The translations under genes were made by a program, and so were the position numbers. Below are positions 52,361 to 61,694 of a stretch of DNA of 64,000 nucleotides, piece by piece. The DNA is from Balneola sp. (lineage in GTDB: Bacteria > Bacteroidota > Rhodothermia > Balneolales > Balneolaceae). Where the stretch lies: assembly GCA_002696035.1 (NCBI GenBank), contig NZQV01000010.1:1-64000 (forward strand), read 5' to 3'. The notes under the pieces are model-generated. The model ran no database searches and was not told where the DNA came from. It saw nothing but the letters and a program-made list of their open reading frames with translations. Position 1 is the stretch's first letter. Each line of letters begins with the position of its first letter.

Positions 52361-53548
52361 ATGGAAACTATGAATAAATATCTGTCAAAACTTTGTGAAA
52401 TTTCAAAAAAACCGGAACGCTTAGTGGTCGGAATGATGTCGGGCACGGCACTTGATGGGCTTGATGTTGCCTTATGTAAGATCAAAGGCCATGGAAAGGA
52501 TTCCAATATTGAAGTCTTGGAGTTCGATACGTGTGAATATTCTGAAGAACAGCGAACACGACTTCGGCTCATTCAATCCAAGGAACTAACGAACACACAA
52601 GAGCTAACGATGCTGAATTCTGAGCTTGGTTTTTGGTATGCCGAGAAGGTGTTGAAGCTCATAACAAGGTGGGGAATAGAAACCAGTGAAGTGGATCTGA
52701 TAGCCAGCCACGGACAAACGGTCTATCATGCTCCGGCAGAATCTGAAGATAATATACATACTACGCTACAAATGGTGGACGGAGATCATATTGCCCAACG
52801 TTCCGGCATCATAACCGTATCCGATTTTCGCCAGAAGCACACCGCTGTTGGAGGTGAAGGAGCCCCGATGGCCGGTATTTTTGATGAACTCTTTTTCAGG
52901 GACGATACCCAAAACCGGATGTTGCTGAATCTGGGAGGCATCGCAAACTTCAGCTGGCTTCCATCTCGAAATTCCGGGGCGAACATTCTTGCTACTGATA
53001 CCGGCCCGGCCAACACGCTGATCAATGAGGCTATGCAAACCTACTTTCATATGCCTTATGATGAAGGTGGAAAAGTAGCGGCTACAGGAAACATTCATTC
53101 CGAACTGGTAAAATATGTGCTTTTGGAGCCTTACTTCCGAAAGTCTTTTCCGAAAACAACCGGACAAGAAGATTTTCAGCTTTCCTACATCGAACAGTTG
53201 ATGGAAGGGCACCGTATTGAGCTGGAGCCGGCAGATCTGGTGGCTACATTAACGGCCATAACATCCCAAAGCATAGCCCGCGCGGTAGATGAATTAGTGG
53301 GCGATCAGTCTTTTGATTGTTACGTGAGCGGAGGCGGTTCCTACAACCAAACTCTGATGAACGATTTGAATGATCGCATATCCCAGGCTAAATTCAAACC
53401 ATTCAAAGAATTGGGCATGCATCCCGATGCCAAAGAAGCCGCTATGATGGCCTTTTTTGGGAATGAATTAGTGGCTGGAGAAGGATTTCCAATTCCCGGA
53501 GTAACGGAAGAAAAGGTGCATTTAGGGAAGATCAGTTTGCCGGGGTAG
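52361..53548 (+). CDS. anmK: Anhydro-N-acetylmuramic acid kinase
   Basis: 395 residues from ATG 52361; the longer frame upstream overlaps the antisense small gene and has no family similarity. The signature VVGMMSGTALDGLDVALC opens the ASKHA fold, and further blocks are ASHGQTVYHAP, GGEGAPMAGIFDELFF, LLNLGGIANFSWL, ATDTGPANTLINEAM and YVSGGGSYNQTLM. It phosphorylates and opens 1,6-anhydro-MurNAc to MurNAc-6-P during peptidoglycan recycling. An N-terminal extension of about 20 residues precedes the fold. MurQ is not present in the window. Confidence 0.92.
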   Translation: METMNKYLSKLCEISKKPERLVVGMMSGTALDGLDVALCKIKGHGKDSNIEVLEFDTCEYSEEQRTRLRLIQSKELTNTQELTMLNSELGFWYAEKVLKLITRWGIETSEVDLIASHGQTVYHAPAESEDNIHTTLQMVDGDHIAQRSGIITVSDFRQKHTAVGGEGAPMAGIFDELFFRDDTQNRMLLNLGGIANFSWLPSRNSGANILATDTGPANTLINEAMQTYFHMPYDEGGKVAATGNIHSELVKYVLLEPYFRKSFPKTTGQEDFQLSYIEQLMEGHRIELEPADLVATLTAITSQSIARAVDELVGDQSFDCYVSGGGSYNQTLMNDLNDRISQAKFKPFKELGMHPDAKEAAMMAFFGNELVAGEGFPIPGVTEEKVHLGKISLPG

Positions 53549-53659
53549 GGAATTCAAAATTCATGATTCAAAATGGAAAATTGGGTTTTTGAACCTTGAA
53601 TAAGATCTTAAATACCTCAGATCAGCGATCATCGGAAAATCTGCGTCATCCGCGTTCTA

Positions 53660-54838
53660 TTAAGATGACTGTTCAAGCGATAATACCAACACCTCAACTA
53701 ACCGTTCAATTTGTTCTTTGGAAATAACCAGCGGAGGCAAGAATCTCACCACCGTTCCGTGAGCAGCATTTCCAAGTACTTTATGCTCGAACATCTTATC
53801 CACCACAGGTCGGGCCGGACGGTTGAGTTCAACACCGAGCATCAGTCCCAATCCACGGATATCTTTTACGGAAGGGTTATCGGCTAATTTCTCTTTGAGC
53901 AAATTCATCATGAAATCGCCTTTTTCAGCAGCTTGCTCCACGATCTTTTCTTCCTCAATGGCCTCCAAAGCAGCGCAGGCCACGTGGGTGGCAAAAGGAT
54001 TTCCACCAAAGGTAGTTCCGTGATCTCCGAATCCCAGGGCAGAAGCCACGTCTTCTTTCGCCATCACCGCGCCAATGGGAACTCCGCCGGCCAGGGCTTT
54101 TGCAGAAGCTACCACATCCGGCATCACATCAAAATGTTGGTAAGCGTAGAATTTTCCGGAACGACCTACGCCACACTGCACTTCGTCAATGATCATCAGG
54201 ATGTTGAGGTCATCACAAAGCTGCCGGGTTTTTTGCATGAATTCCGCATCGATCACATTCACCCCGCCGGAGCCCTGAATAGTCTCAAAAGCAATGGCGA
54301 TGGTATCTTCATTGGCAGTGGCTTTAAGTGCTTCAAAATCGTTGAAGGGCACTTGCTCAAAACCTGTGGGAAGGGGATCGAAGCCTTCTGTATAACTCGG
54401 CATCCCCATGGTGATGGTCGTTAAGGAGCGGCCATGAAATCCTTCACTTAACGTAATCATATTTCCGGATTTACCATGCTTCTTTCCCCATTTTCGAGCC
54501 AGTTTCACGCAGGCTTCCATCGCTTCCACACCACTGTTGCAGAAGAACACGCGATCCAGTCCCGATACCTTAGCCAACTTCTCAGCGAGTAAACTCTGTG
54601 GCTCATTATAAAAGAAATTGGAGGCATGCAGCAGCTTCTCGGATTGCTCCTTAATAGCAGCTACGATCTTTGGATGACAGTGGCCCAAATTATTAACCGC
54701 CAGTCCACCAAAAGCATCCAGGTATTCGTTGCCGTCAGTATCCCACACAAGCGCACCTTTTCCGTGCGAAAGCGTTACGGGAATCCGATTATAAACCTGG
54801 AAGTGATATTGTTTCTCGAGCTGCTGTGCTTTGTTCAT
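53660..54838 (-). CDS. Class III aminotransferase, acetylornithine-type
   Basis: 392 residues of the PLP fold type I, subgroup III. Features: SHGKGALVWDTDGNEYLDAFG, LLHASNFFYNEPQSLLAEKL, FCNSGVEAMEACVKLARKWG, IIDEVQCGVGRSGKFYAY and the Lys in ASAKALAGG. Closest to acetylornithine/succinyldiaminopimelate or related aminotransferases (ArgD-like). The family also includes ornithine and 4-aminobutyrate enzymes, so substrate is not settled. No arginine biosynthesis neighbours. It ends VLSLEQSS. Confidence 0.85.
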   Translation of the reverse strand: MNKAQQLEKQYHFQVYNRIPVTLSHGKGALVWDTDGNEYLDAFGGLAVNNLGHCHPKIVAAIKEQSEKLLHASNFFYNEPQSLLAEKLAKVSGLDRVFFCNSGVEAMEACVKLARKWGKKHGKSGNMITLSEGFHGRSLTTITMGMPSYTEGFDPLPTGFEQVPFNDFEALKATANEDTIAIAFETIQGSGGVNVIDAEFMQKTRQLCDDLNILMIIDEVQCGVGRSGKFYAYQHFDVMPDVVASAKALAGGVPIGAVMAKEDVASALGFGDHGTTFGGNPFATHVACAALEAIEEEKIVEQAAEKGDFMMNLLKEKLADNPSVKDIRGLGLMLGVELNRPARPVVDKMFEHKVLGNAAHGTVVRFLPPLVISKEQIERLVEVLVLSLEQSS

Positions 54839-55237
54839 GTGGTTATTGGTGTAAGGGTGTATTGATTAATGGGAATTAGTTATCGGGAATGAAGATAAGC
54901 AAAGGTAAAAAGGAGAATCATGGCAATCATGAAAATCTTAAAAATCCCTCGGGACTACTTACTTGATTAACAATGAACCACTTCCAAAATAACCATTTCC
55001 CATAAACCACCCGCTAACTTCTTCCTGTTACTATTAGTTCAGGCTGATGGTCTTAAATCGACCAAAGGGAACCGGCGGTTCCTGCATGCATTCTGAACGG
55101 GCCGTTCGGAACGAGGGTAAAGAACAAATTTTGAATATTGATGATATCCTTGTTTTTTAATGCACTTATTTGTTACATGAGGTAATCCAGTTCTAAAGAA
55201 TTAAACACTGGAACCGCTGGAATTAAAACAAAGTACC
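54839..55237. other. Intergenic gap with two adjacent perfect palindromes
   Basis: No gene seen. GGAACCGgCGGTTCC (55068-55082) and GAACGGgCCGTTC (55095-55107) are perfect palindromes apart from the centre, twelve bases apart, and the tract between them includes TGCATGCA. They are not followed by T runs. They may be binding sites for a dimeric regulator controlling the divergent genes or a repeat. The rest is AT-rich leader of the propeller gene. Confidence 0.5.
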
Positions 55238-56377
55238 ATGTATAAACTTTTGTTATCAGTTCTTCTTGTAAGTGTACCCGAACTGTTATTATCGCAAGAA
55301 GAGAACAGTTCAATCAATATCATAAACACTTATACGGATCAGAATAAGGAGTATCTATTTGGTATAATACTTGGGGTTGGAGTAGATCAACAAGAGAACA
55401 TATATGCTTTCGATTACGACCAAAATGCAGTTCTAAAATTAGATAAGGAAGGCAATTATTTAGGTAAAGTGATCAGGAGCGGAAGAGGACCTGCTGAAAT
55501 ACACAGCATGTATTCTTACTTGGTAGATGATGAAGCCAAACGGATTTACCTGACTGATAGAAGAAACGCTAAATATCTGGTTACCGATCTTCAGGGCAAT
55601 GAGATTGACCATCATTTCATTAAAACAGGCTATATGAATCCAGCTATGGGAATGGAAAGATATGATGAAAATACTTTAGCACTGTTATTTACTGTCTCTA
55701 AGTCTCAACTTATGCGTCAAGAAGAGGGAATTGATTCTTTAATTCATTTTTATGACAGAGATTCTTTCGAGCGGACATTCTCTCTTGCTGACAGAGAATA
55801 TTTTTCTACATTAGCGGAATATAAAACGGAAGCTCAGGGGCTATTGAATGAGACATTTGTAGGAAGCATTACATTTAAGGATTCTAGAACTCTATTAATT
55901 TCGCCTCATGTTTATAACAAGAGAATCATAGTATATGAGAAAGGGGAAAATGAAGAATGGTCTTTTTCCAAAACAATGGAAGGCAAAGAATGGGATACTG
56001 AGGCTTTTATAGAAGTAGATTTTGAGGACTACAGAAATAACAAATCCAAGTACAGATCAGAAGGCTTGAATATAGCATCTGCTTCTGGGATGGATGGAAA
56101 TGGTGCAGGTATCATAAAGCTATGGTCCGCTGGCATATATACGCTTGAGTCAGGAGAGATTGTGAATTTTATTGTACAGGAAGAAAATTTTAGGCACAAA
56201 CTGGTAGTAGAACGATATGATGAGTATCTAAACCACATAAGTTCAAGCACTATTTTTGAGGGGAAGAAAGGGGAGTTGATTATGGGTGTTCCTGATATGG
56301 ACCAGCAGGAAAATTTTTATATGCTTTCGCATTTCAGCAAACAATCTTCAAGAATTGTAAAGTTCTCGTTAGATTAA
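55238..56377 (+). CDS. Exported 6-bladed beta-propeller protein
   Basis: 379 residues with a signal peptide (MYKLLLSVLLVSVPELLLSQ). Blade motifs: IYAFDYDQNAVLKLDKEGNY, VIRSGRGPAEIHSM (the GRGPxE loop seen in the 13.9-16.1 kb paralogues), and RIYLTDRRNAKYLVTDLQG. The protein lacks a lipobox, so it is probably periplasmic or secreted without lipid. It belongs to the same superfamily as the tandem pair but is distant in sequence, and its DNA is AT-rich. Role unknown. The ATG at 55238 was chosen because the signal peptide begins there. Confidence 0.8.
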   Translation: MYKLLLSVLLVSVPELLLSQEENSSINIINTYTDQNKEYLFGIILGVGVDQQENIYAFDYDQNAVLKLDKEGNYLGKVIRSGRGPAEIHSMYSYLVDDEAKRIYLTDRRNAKYLVTDLQGNEIDHHFIKTGYMNPAMGMERYDENTLALLFTVSKSQLMRQEEGIDSLIHFYDRDSFERTFSLADREYFSTLAEYKTEAQGLLNETFVGSITFKDSRTLLISPHVYNKRIIVYEKGENEEWSFSKTMEGKEWDTEAFIEVDFEDYRNNKSKYRSEGLNIASASGMDGNGAGIIKLWSAGIYTLESGEIVNFIVQEENFRHKLVVERYDEYLNHISSSTIFEGKKGELIMGVPDMDQQENFYMLSHFSKQSSRIVKFSLD

Positions 56378-56496
56378 GTTTCATATTTAGCTAACGGTAC
56401 TCTATAAAAGTTCATAAAGTGTTTGGGAAAGGATAATCGTAATTTTTTTTCATCGGCATTATTCACGATTACCCATTTCCCAATAACTTATGTCTA

Positions 56497-58677
56497 TTAA
56501 CCACCCACCAACTTCAACCCAATCCTACCTCTTTCCAAATCCAGCGAAATAATCTCCAGGCTCAAAATATCCCCCACACTCACCACATCATGCGGATCTT
56601 CCACTTTCTTTTTGTCGCTCATGTTGGAGATGTGAAGCAGTCCGTCCTGCTTTACGCCGATATCTACAAAAGCACCGAAATCAACGACGTTACGAACGGT
56701 TCCTTCCAACTGCTGACCTTCTTTCAGGTCTTCCATTTTCATTACATCGGTGCGGAGCAATGGTTTTGGAAGTGACTCCCGCGGATCACGCCCCGGCTTC
56801 TGCAGGTTTTCGATGATGAGTTCTAAAGTCGGAACACCTACGCCAATCTGCTCTGCGGTTTCTTTCAAATTCACATTTTTGAATTTGGAAGCGATCTTAT
56901 CTTTTTCATCTGCCAGTTTATTCAGGTTAATGCTAAACAGGTTACAAAGCTTCTCTGCTGCCTCATAACTTTCGGGGTGAATGGCCGTGTTGTCCAGCGG
57001 GTTTTTGGATTCGGGGATGCGCATGAATCCCGCTGCCTGCTGGAAACGGAAATCGCCTACGCCGTCAATGTCTCGTATTTGGTCACGATCGATGAAAATG
57101 CCTTTTTCCTCGCGATGTTTTACGATGTTGGAAGCCACGCGCTTACTGAGTCCGGAGATGTGCGAAAGCAGCGGAGCAGAGGCAGTATTCAAATTCACCC
57201 CCACTTCGTTCACGCAGCTTTCCACCACATCATCCAGTTTACCCGATAGTTGATTTTGGTTTACATCATGCTGATACAGTCCCACACCTATCGACTTTGG
57301 ATCGATCTTCACCAGCTCGGCCAGCGGATCTTGCACGCGACGCGCAATGGAAATATTACCACGCTGAGCAGCTTCCAGATCTGGAAATTCTTCGCGAGCT
57401 ACTGTGGATGCTGAATACACCGAAGCTCCCGCTTCGTTCACAATTAAATAATGCAGCTCTTCATCGGGGTGTTTCTCTTTTCGCTTTTGAAGGAATTCAG
57501 CCACAATTTGCTCGGTCTCCCGGCTTGCCGTTCCATTTCCAATGGCGATCAGTTCCACGCCATACTTATCTATATACTGCTCGAACACGACTTCGGCTTC
57601 AGCTACCTTTTTCTGTGGAGGAGTCGGGTAGGTGGTCGTCCCTTCCAGATATTTTCCGTGCTGATCCACAACGGCCACTTTACAGCCGCTTCGGAAGGCC
57701 GGGTCAATACCCATGACTACTTTATTATCTAAAGGCGGCTGCATGAGCAGGTTCCCGAGATTGGTGGCAAAGGTTTCGATGGCATGTTCGTCAGCTTTGT
57801 CGGTGAGTTCATTTCGGAGTTCGCGTTCCAGGGAAGGGAAGAGGAGTCGTTTGTAGGCATCTTCCACTGAATCCTGAAGATGTTCAGTAAAAATACTCAG
57901 CTCGTTGTTGATCACGATATCATCAATATTCTCGAGCGTACGCTCCTCCCAAAGATCCACATTCACAAACAGGATATTTTCTCTCTCACCTCGGTTTATA
58001 GCAAGAATTTGATAGGGCTTCAGCTTGCTCGCTTTGGCTGAGAATTCATAGTAATCCTCAAAATTGGTTCGATCTTTTACGGTTGGATTTTTCTTGGTGA
58101 CGATATTTGCGTGCCTGGAGAATACATCCCGAAGCTTTTCCCGCACTTCCAGATTTTCGTTGATCCATTCGGCTACAATGTCGGTAGCTCCGTCAAAAGC
58201 ATCTTCAGTGGTTTCCACCTCATTTTCGGGGTTGATGTATTCCCTGGCATATTCCAGAGGATCGCCTTTGGTGATTTCCTGTTCCCAGATGAGTTTAGCA
58301 AGCGGCTCGAGTCCTTTTTCCTTGGCTTTGTCGCCACGGGTTTTGCGCTTTTGTTTGTAAGGAAGATAGATATCCTCCAGCGTCTTAAGGTCTGTGCAGG
58401 TTTTGATCTGCTTTTCCAGCTCGTCTGTCAGTTTATCCTGCTCTTTGATGGATTTAAGAATGGTTTCTTTGCGGGATTCCAGAGTCCGCTGGGTTTCAAG
58501 TCCGTCACGTATTTCACGAATCTGCTCTTCATCGAGTCCGTCGGTGGCCTCTTTTCTATATCTGGCCAGGAAAGGAACCGTAGCACCTTCATCTAAAAAT
58601 TTGGCTACGGTATTGATCTGTTTTGGTGTGAAATTAAGTTGAGATGCTAAAACACTAAAGATCTTGGTATCGCTCAT
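56497..58677 (-). CDS. tex: Tex-family RNA-binding transcription accessory protein
   Basis: 726 residues. The N-terminal helix-turn-helix region, the YqgF/RuvX-like nuclease fold (VVMGIDPAFRSGCKVAVVD near 320), tandem helix-hairpin-helix (VNLNTASAPLLSHISGLSKR about 495) and a C-terminal S1 domain (LEGTVRNVVDFGAFVDIGV, then QDGLLHISNMSD) make up the conserved Tex architecture. Full length is normal. Tex binds nucleic acids and has effects on transcription and stress; the nuclease site is generally considered inactive in this family. Stand-alone gene. Confidence 0.94.
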   Translation of the reverse strand: MSDTKIFSVLASQLNFTPKQINTVAKFLDEGATVPFLARYRKEATDGLDEEQIREIRDGLETQRTLESRKETILKSIKEQDKLTDELEKQIKTCTDLKTLEDIYLPYKQKRKTRGDKAKEKGLEPLAKLIWEQEITKGDPLEYAREYINPENEVETTEDAFDGATDIVAEWINENLEVREKLRDVFSRHANIVTKKNPTVKDRTNFEDYYEFSAKASKLKPYQILAINRGERENILFVNVDLWEERTLENIDDIVINNELSIFTEHLQDSVEDAYKRLLFPSLERELRNELTDKADEHAIETFATNLGNLLMQPPLDNKVVMGIDPAFRSGCKVAVVDQHGKYLEGTTTYPTPPQKKVAEAEVVFEQYIDKYGVELIAIGNGTASRETEQIVAEFLQKRKEKHPDEELHYLIVNEAGASVYSASTVAREEFPDLEAAQRGNISIARRVQDPLAELVKIDPKSIGVGLYQHDVNQNQLSGKLDDVVESCVNEVGVNLNTASAPLLSHISGLSKRVASNIVKHREEKGIFIDRDQIRDIDGVGDFRFQQAAGFMRIPESKNPLDNTAIHPESYEAAEKLCNLFSINLNKLADEKDKIASKFKNVNLKETAEQIGVGVPTLELIIENLQKPGRDPRESLPKPLLRTDVMKMEDLKEGQQLEGTVRNVVDFGAFVDIGVKQDGLLHISNMSDKKKVEDPHDVVSVGDILSLEIISLDLERGRIGLKLVGG

Positions 58678-58886
58678 TGATGATATTGGTTTGAAAATTT
58701 GGACGCTGAAAATAAGAAGGGTAGAGGGAAATGTTGAATGTTAAATGTGAAAATTTTGAATGACTCATTACGAAGCCCCCTGCATTATCTTTTTTGCAAT
58801 AAAGGGGAAGGGAACAGAGAAGTATAGAGCTTATATATATAGAGTAATGAGATTTGTGAACGGCAATTAAAGCAGTGGTTGAAAAA

Positions 58887-58994
58887 CTTCATTAAACCTT
58901 CATATAAGGGCTAATTAAATTTTGTTATAAGTGCTTAATTAAAAATATTTTGGTAGTGTAAAAATTTGTCACTTTTTCTTCATTTTTTCTTCAT
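58887..58994 (+). promoter_or_regulatory. Two CTTCAT pairs with exact 11-bp period upstream of yceI/porin
   Basis: CTTCAT occurs at 58887 and 58898, and again at 58978 and 58989, each pair exactly 11 bases apart; the pairs are 91 bases apart. Such periodic direct repeats are typical of OmpR/PhoB-class response-regulator sites. The second pair ends 76 bases before the YceI start. The 393-base gap otherwise holds AT-rich DNA with no gene. Confidence 0.5.
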
Positions 58995-59070
58995 GAAGTA
59001 TGGTGATCTTGGAATCGAATTAATCAACACAATGATTCTTTCAAATTAAAAAAACCAATGAGGTCACAAA

Positions 59071-59628
59071 ATGTATAGAGTAATAATCACACTAATCTTG
59101 TCTTTTAGTTTAACGGCAGTTTTTGCCCAAGACTATCAGCTCGTGCAACAGGAAAGCGAAGTTATGGTAATCGGAACTTCAAACGTGCATGACTGGGAAG
59201 CTCCCGCTGAGGAATTTTCCGGATCTGCTGTTATTGAGGTAGCTGACGATTCCCTGGTTTCAATTTCTGAACTTCAATTCACGGTTCAAGCCAAAGAAAT
59301 TAACAGCGGCAAAGGCGGCATGGATAGTCGTATCGATGATGCCTTGAAAGTGAAGAAAAATCCAGAGATCACCTATGTGCTTTCTGAGATCAACGAAATG
59401 AACGATGGTACCCTTGTAGCAACCGGAAAACTAACCATAGCCGGTGTTTCAAAAGACGTCCAGATGGAAGTTGAGTTCGAACTGCTTCCCGATGGAGCCA
59501 TCCTTTTCAACGGTACACAAAATATTGATATGACGAATTACGACGTATCTCCACCTACTGCAATGTTTGGCACCATAAAAGCCGGTGCGGAAGTAGATGT
59601 GAGATTTGCTGCGAAATTTGCTCAATAA
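59071..59628 (+). CDS. YceI-family protein
   Basis: 185 residues with a signal peptide (ends LTAVFAQ). The YceI lipocalin-like fold is shown by SNVHDWEAPAEEFSG, FTVQAKEINSGKGGMDSR, LKVKKNPEITY, GKLTIAGVSKDVQMEVE and C-terminal TNYDVSPPTAMFGTIKAG. YceI proteins bind polyisoprenoids or amphiphiles in the periplasm. It precedes a porin gene by 51 bases on the same strand, so the pair is probably one transcript, and periodic direct repeats lie upstream. Confidence 0.9.
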   Translation: MYRVIITLILSFSLTAVFAQDYQLVQQESEVMVIGTSNVHDWEAPAEEFSGSAVIEVADDSLVSISELQFTVQAKEINSGKGGMDSRIDDALKVKKNPEITYVLSEINEMNDGTLVATGKLTIAGVSKDVQMEVEFELLPDGAILFNGTQNIDMTNYDVSPPTAMFGTIKAGAEVDVRFAAKFAQ

Positions 59629-59679
59629 TTATCATCCCCCATTTTAAACCAACCAAAAACTAACAAAACCTTAAAGGTC

Positions 59680-60960
59680 ATGAAAAATCAAACCAAATAT
59701 ATATCAACCTTACTTATTGCGGTCATGTTCGGAGCTTTCTCCGGTATATCGCAAGCACAGGAACGTAACGACATCCAATACTATGTTCCTCCTACAAAAG
59801 CAGCTGTAAATGTATTTGAAGCCCCGTTTACTACCGACAAGGAATTCAACGGATTCCAGGTACGTGTAGGTGGTGCAAACACCTTACAGTTCCAAGGTAT
59901 TTCTCACGATAATGATGCAGGAAGTTTACCTGATCTAGAAAATAATTTTAACCTTGCAACTTCTAACTTAGACTTAGATGTAGCTCTTGCCCCCGGCATG
60001 CGCATGCACCTGAGAACCTATCTTTCTTCACAAAACCACACTGAAACATATGTGAAAGGTGGTTATCTGCAAATTGACACCTTCGATTTCATTGAAGAAG
60101 GGTTCCTGTCTAGCATCTCCGACAACATTCGAATTAAAGTTGGACACATGGAGAACAACTATGGTGACAACCACTTCCGCAGAAGCGACAACGGTGCCAC
60201 TATTACTAATCCATTTGTTGGAAACTACATCATGGATTCTTTCACCACAGAAGTGGGTGGAGAAGTGTACTACTACACAGGTAATGTATTTGGAATGGTT
60301 GGTCTGACTAACGGTAAACTGAACCAAAGTACTGTAGAAGGTGCTGTTAATACCAAACCTTCTTTCCTGGCTAAACTAGGATATGACAGCCAGATCAATG
60401 AAGACCTTCGAGTACGACTGACTGGTTCCATTTTCCGAGTGTCTCAAAATGGTTCTATCTACCTCTACTCAGGTGACCGTGCCGGTACTCGTTACTACAA
60501 CGTAATTCAGCCAGGTAACTTCCGCGCTGGCCGATTTGCACCTACTTTCACACCCGGAAGAGGCTCAGCTCCTGCTGCAGGTGAAATGACTGCGATCATG
60601 ATCAACCCATTCGTGAAATTCCAGGGACTTGAGTTCTACGGAGTATTCGAGAACGTATCTGGTCAGATCGAAACTGAGTCATCAAGCCGATCTTTCACTC
60701 AACTTGGTGCAGAACTACTCTACCGTTTTGGAATGGATGAGAGCTTCTACGTAGGTGGTCGCTACAACACAGTATCTGGCGAAAGCTTAGCTGATGGCGA
60801 CATTGACATCTCAAGAATCAACCTTGGTGGTGGATGGTTCATGACTGAGAACGTGATGACGAAATTAGAATATGTAAATCAATCATACGATGGATTCTCT
60901 GGTGACTATGCCGGAGCAGAATTTAGCGGAATCATGTTAGAAGCTGTGATTAGCTTCTAA
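59680..60960 (+). CDS. Outer-membrane porin-like protein
   Basis: 426 residues; signal peptide (ends GISQAQ), then a beta-barrel: many alternating amphipathic strands such as LDLDVALAPGMRMHLRTYLS, IRIKVGHMENNYGDNHFRRS, FYVGGRYNTVSGES and a final aromatic strand GIMLEAVISF ending in Phe, the usual outer-membrane insertion signal. It resembles phosphate-selective porin O/P-type proteins (VGHMENNYGDNHFRRSDN) but selectivity is not deduced. Start ATG 59680 is supported by the signal. Cotranscribed with the YceI gene. Two terminators follow. Confidence 0.82.
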   Translation: MKNQTKYISTLLIAVMFGAFSGISQAQERNDIQYYVPPTKAAVNVFEAPFTTDKEFNGFQVRVGGANTLQFQGISHDNDAGSLPDLENNFNLATSNLDLDVALAPGMRMHLRTYLSSQNHTETYVKGGYLQIDTFDFIEEGFLSSISDNIRIKVGHMENNYGDNHFRRSDNGATITNPFVGNYIMDSFTTEVGGEVYYYTGNVFGMVGLTNGKLNQSTVEGAVNTKPSFLAKLGYDSQINEDLRVRLTGSIFRVSQNGSIYLYSGDRAGTRYYNVIQPGNFRAGRFAPTFTPGRGSAPAAGEMTAIMINPFVKFQGLEFYGVFENVSGQIETESSSRSFTQLGAELLYRFGMDESFYVGGRYNTVSGESLADGDIDISRINLGGGWFMTENVMTKLEYVNQSYDGFSGDYAGAEFSGIMLEAVISF

Positions 60961-60977
60961 TATACCGACCTCATAGG

Positions 60978-61014
60978 AAGGGGGCGCGCTGTGAAAGGCT
61001 CGTCCCTTTTTTTT
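60978..61014 (+). terminator. Terminator 1 after the porin gene
   Basis: An imperfect hairpin AAGGGGGCG ... CGTCCCTT (outer pairs with one G-U, bases 60978-61008) followed by eight T. Confidence 0.65.
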
Positions 61015-61030
61015 CGAGTTGGTATCATTA

Positions 61031-61064
61031 AAACCCATCTGTGTTATACGCAGATGGGTTTTTT
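61031..61064 (+). terminator. Terminator 2 after the porin gene
   Basis: AAACCCATCTG (61031-61041) and CAGATGGGTTT (61051-61061) form a perfect 11-bp stem followed by TTT. Tandem terminators are compatible with high-level expression of the porin. Confidence 0.9.
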
Positions 61065-61251
61065 GTTTTGGGGATATAAATCAACTCCGCGCAACTCAGC
61101 GATTCATCTGTGTACCTCTGCGAGAAAAGAATTGTTGGAATAAGAGAGGATGGGTAGAATTAGGCTTTTGGGTTCACGCGGAGTTTCGCAGAGTAAGGCG
61201 CAGTGTTTCGCTGAGGGTTAGAGGTTGTTTACGATTCTTATGATGGAGTCT

Positions 61252-61680
61252 GGGATATCTTAAGTCTTGAGCGAGGTAAGGAGTTACAAATGGATAGAAT
61301 GTTTGCCGAGCGGAGACTTGAGGTTTGTGTTCTTACAGTTTTAACTCAAGTCTGAAGACTTGACTTGCTACTACTTTTCAGGCATGGTTTTACTTATGAT
61401 TGAAAAGATCTAAGCTTTAGGTCTAATTGTATTTGAGGTAATAGCAGAGTGACTCCTTAAGGCGCTTTTTTTTAATATTGACTCTGGAGAGGAGATTTAC
61501 TCATCATACTAACATTCTTGGGATATCTTAAGTCTTGAGCGTGGGAAAGTGCTGACTGTGATATGGACTATATATCGAGCGGAGACTTGAGATTTGTGTT
61601 CTTACAGTTCTAACTCAAGTCTGAAGACTTGACGTGCAATTACTTTTCAGTCACCACTCCGCTAAAGACTGAAAAGATCA
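61252..61680. repeat. Two tandem copies of a ~160-bp intergenic repeat
   Basis: Copy A (61252-61420) and copy B (61520-61680) align from GGGATATCTTAAGTCTTGAGCG through AACTCAAGTCTGAAGACTTGAC to GAAAAGATC, with an offset of 268 bases. They share a conserved AGCGGAGACTTGAG core and a palindrome CAAGTCT-GA-AGACTTG. A third, inverted copy is at 46136-46300. They occupy most of the 734-base gap after the porin; the start of the gap also holds GCGGAGTTTCGCAGAG-type low-complexity sequence. Confidence 0.85.
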
Positions 61681-61694
61681 TCAGAGGGGAAGAA

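Noticed and set aside
57297-57716. ORFs antisense to tex
   Set aside because: Arise from codon bias on the opposite strand of a conserved gene; no start context or domains.
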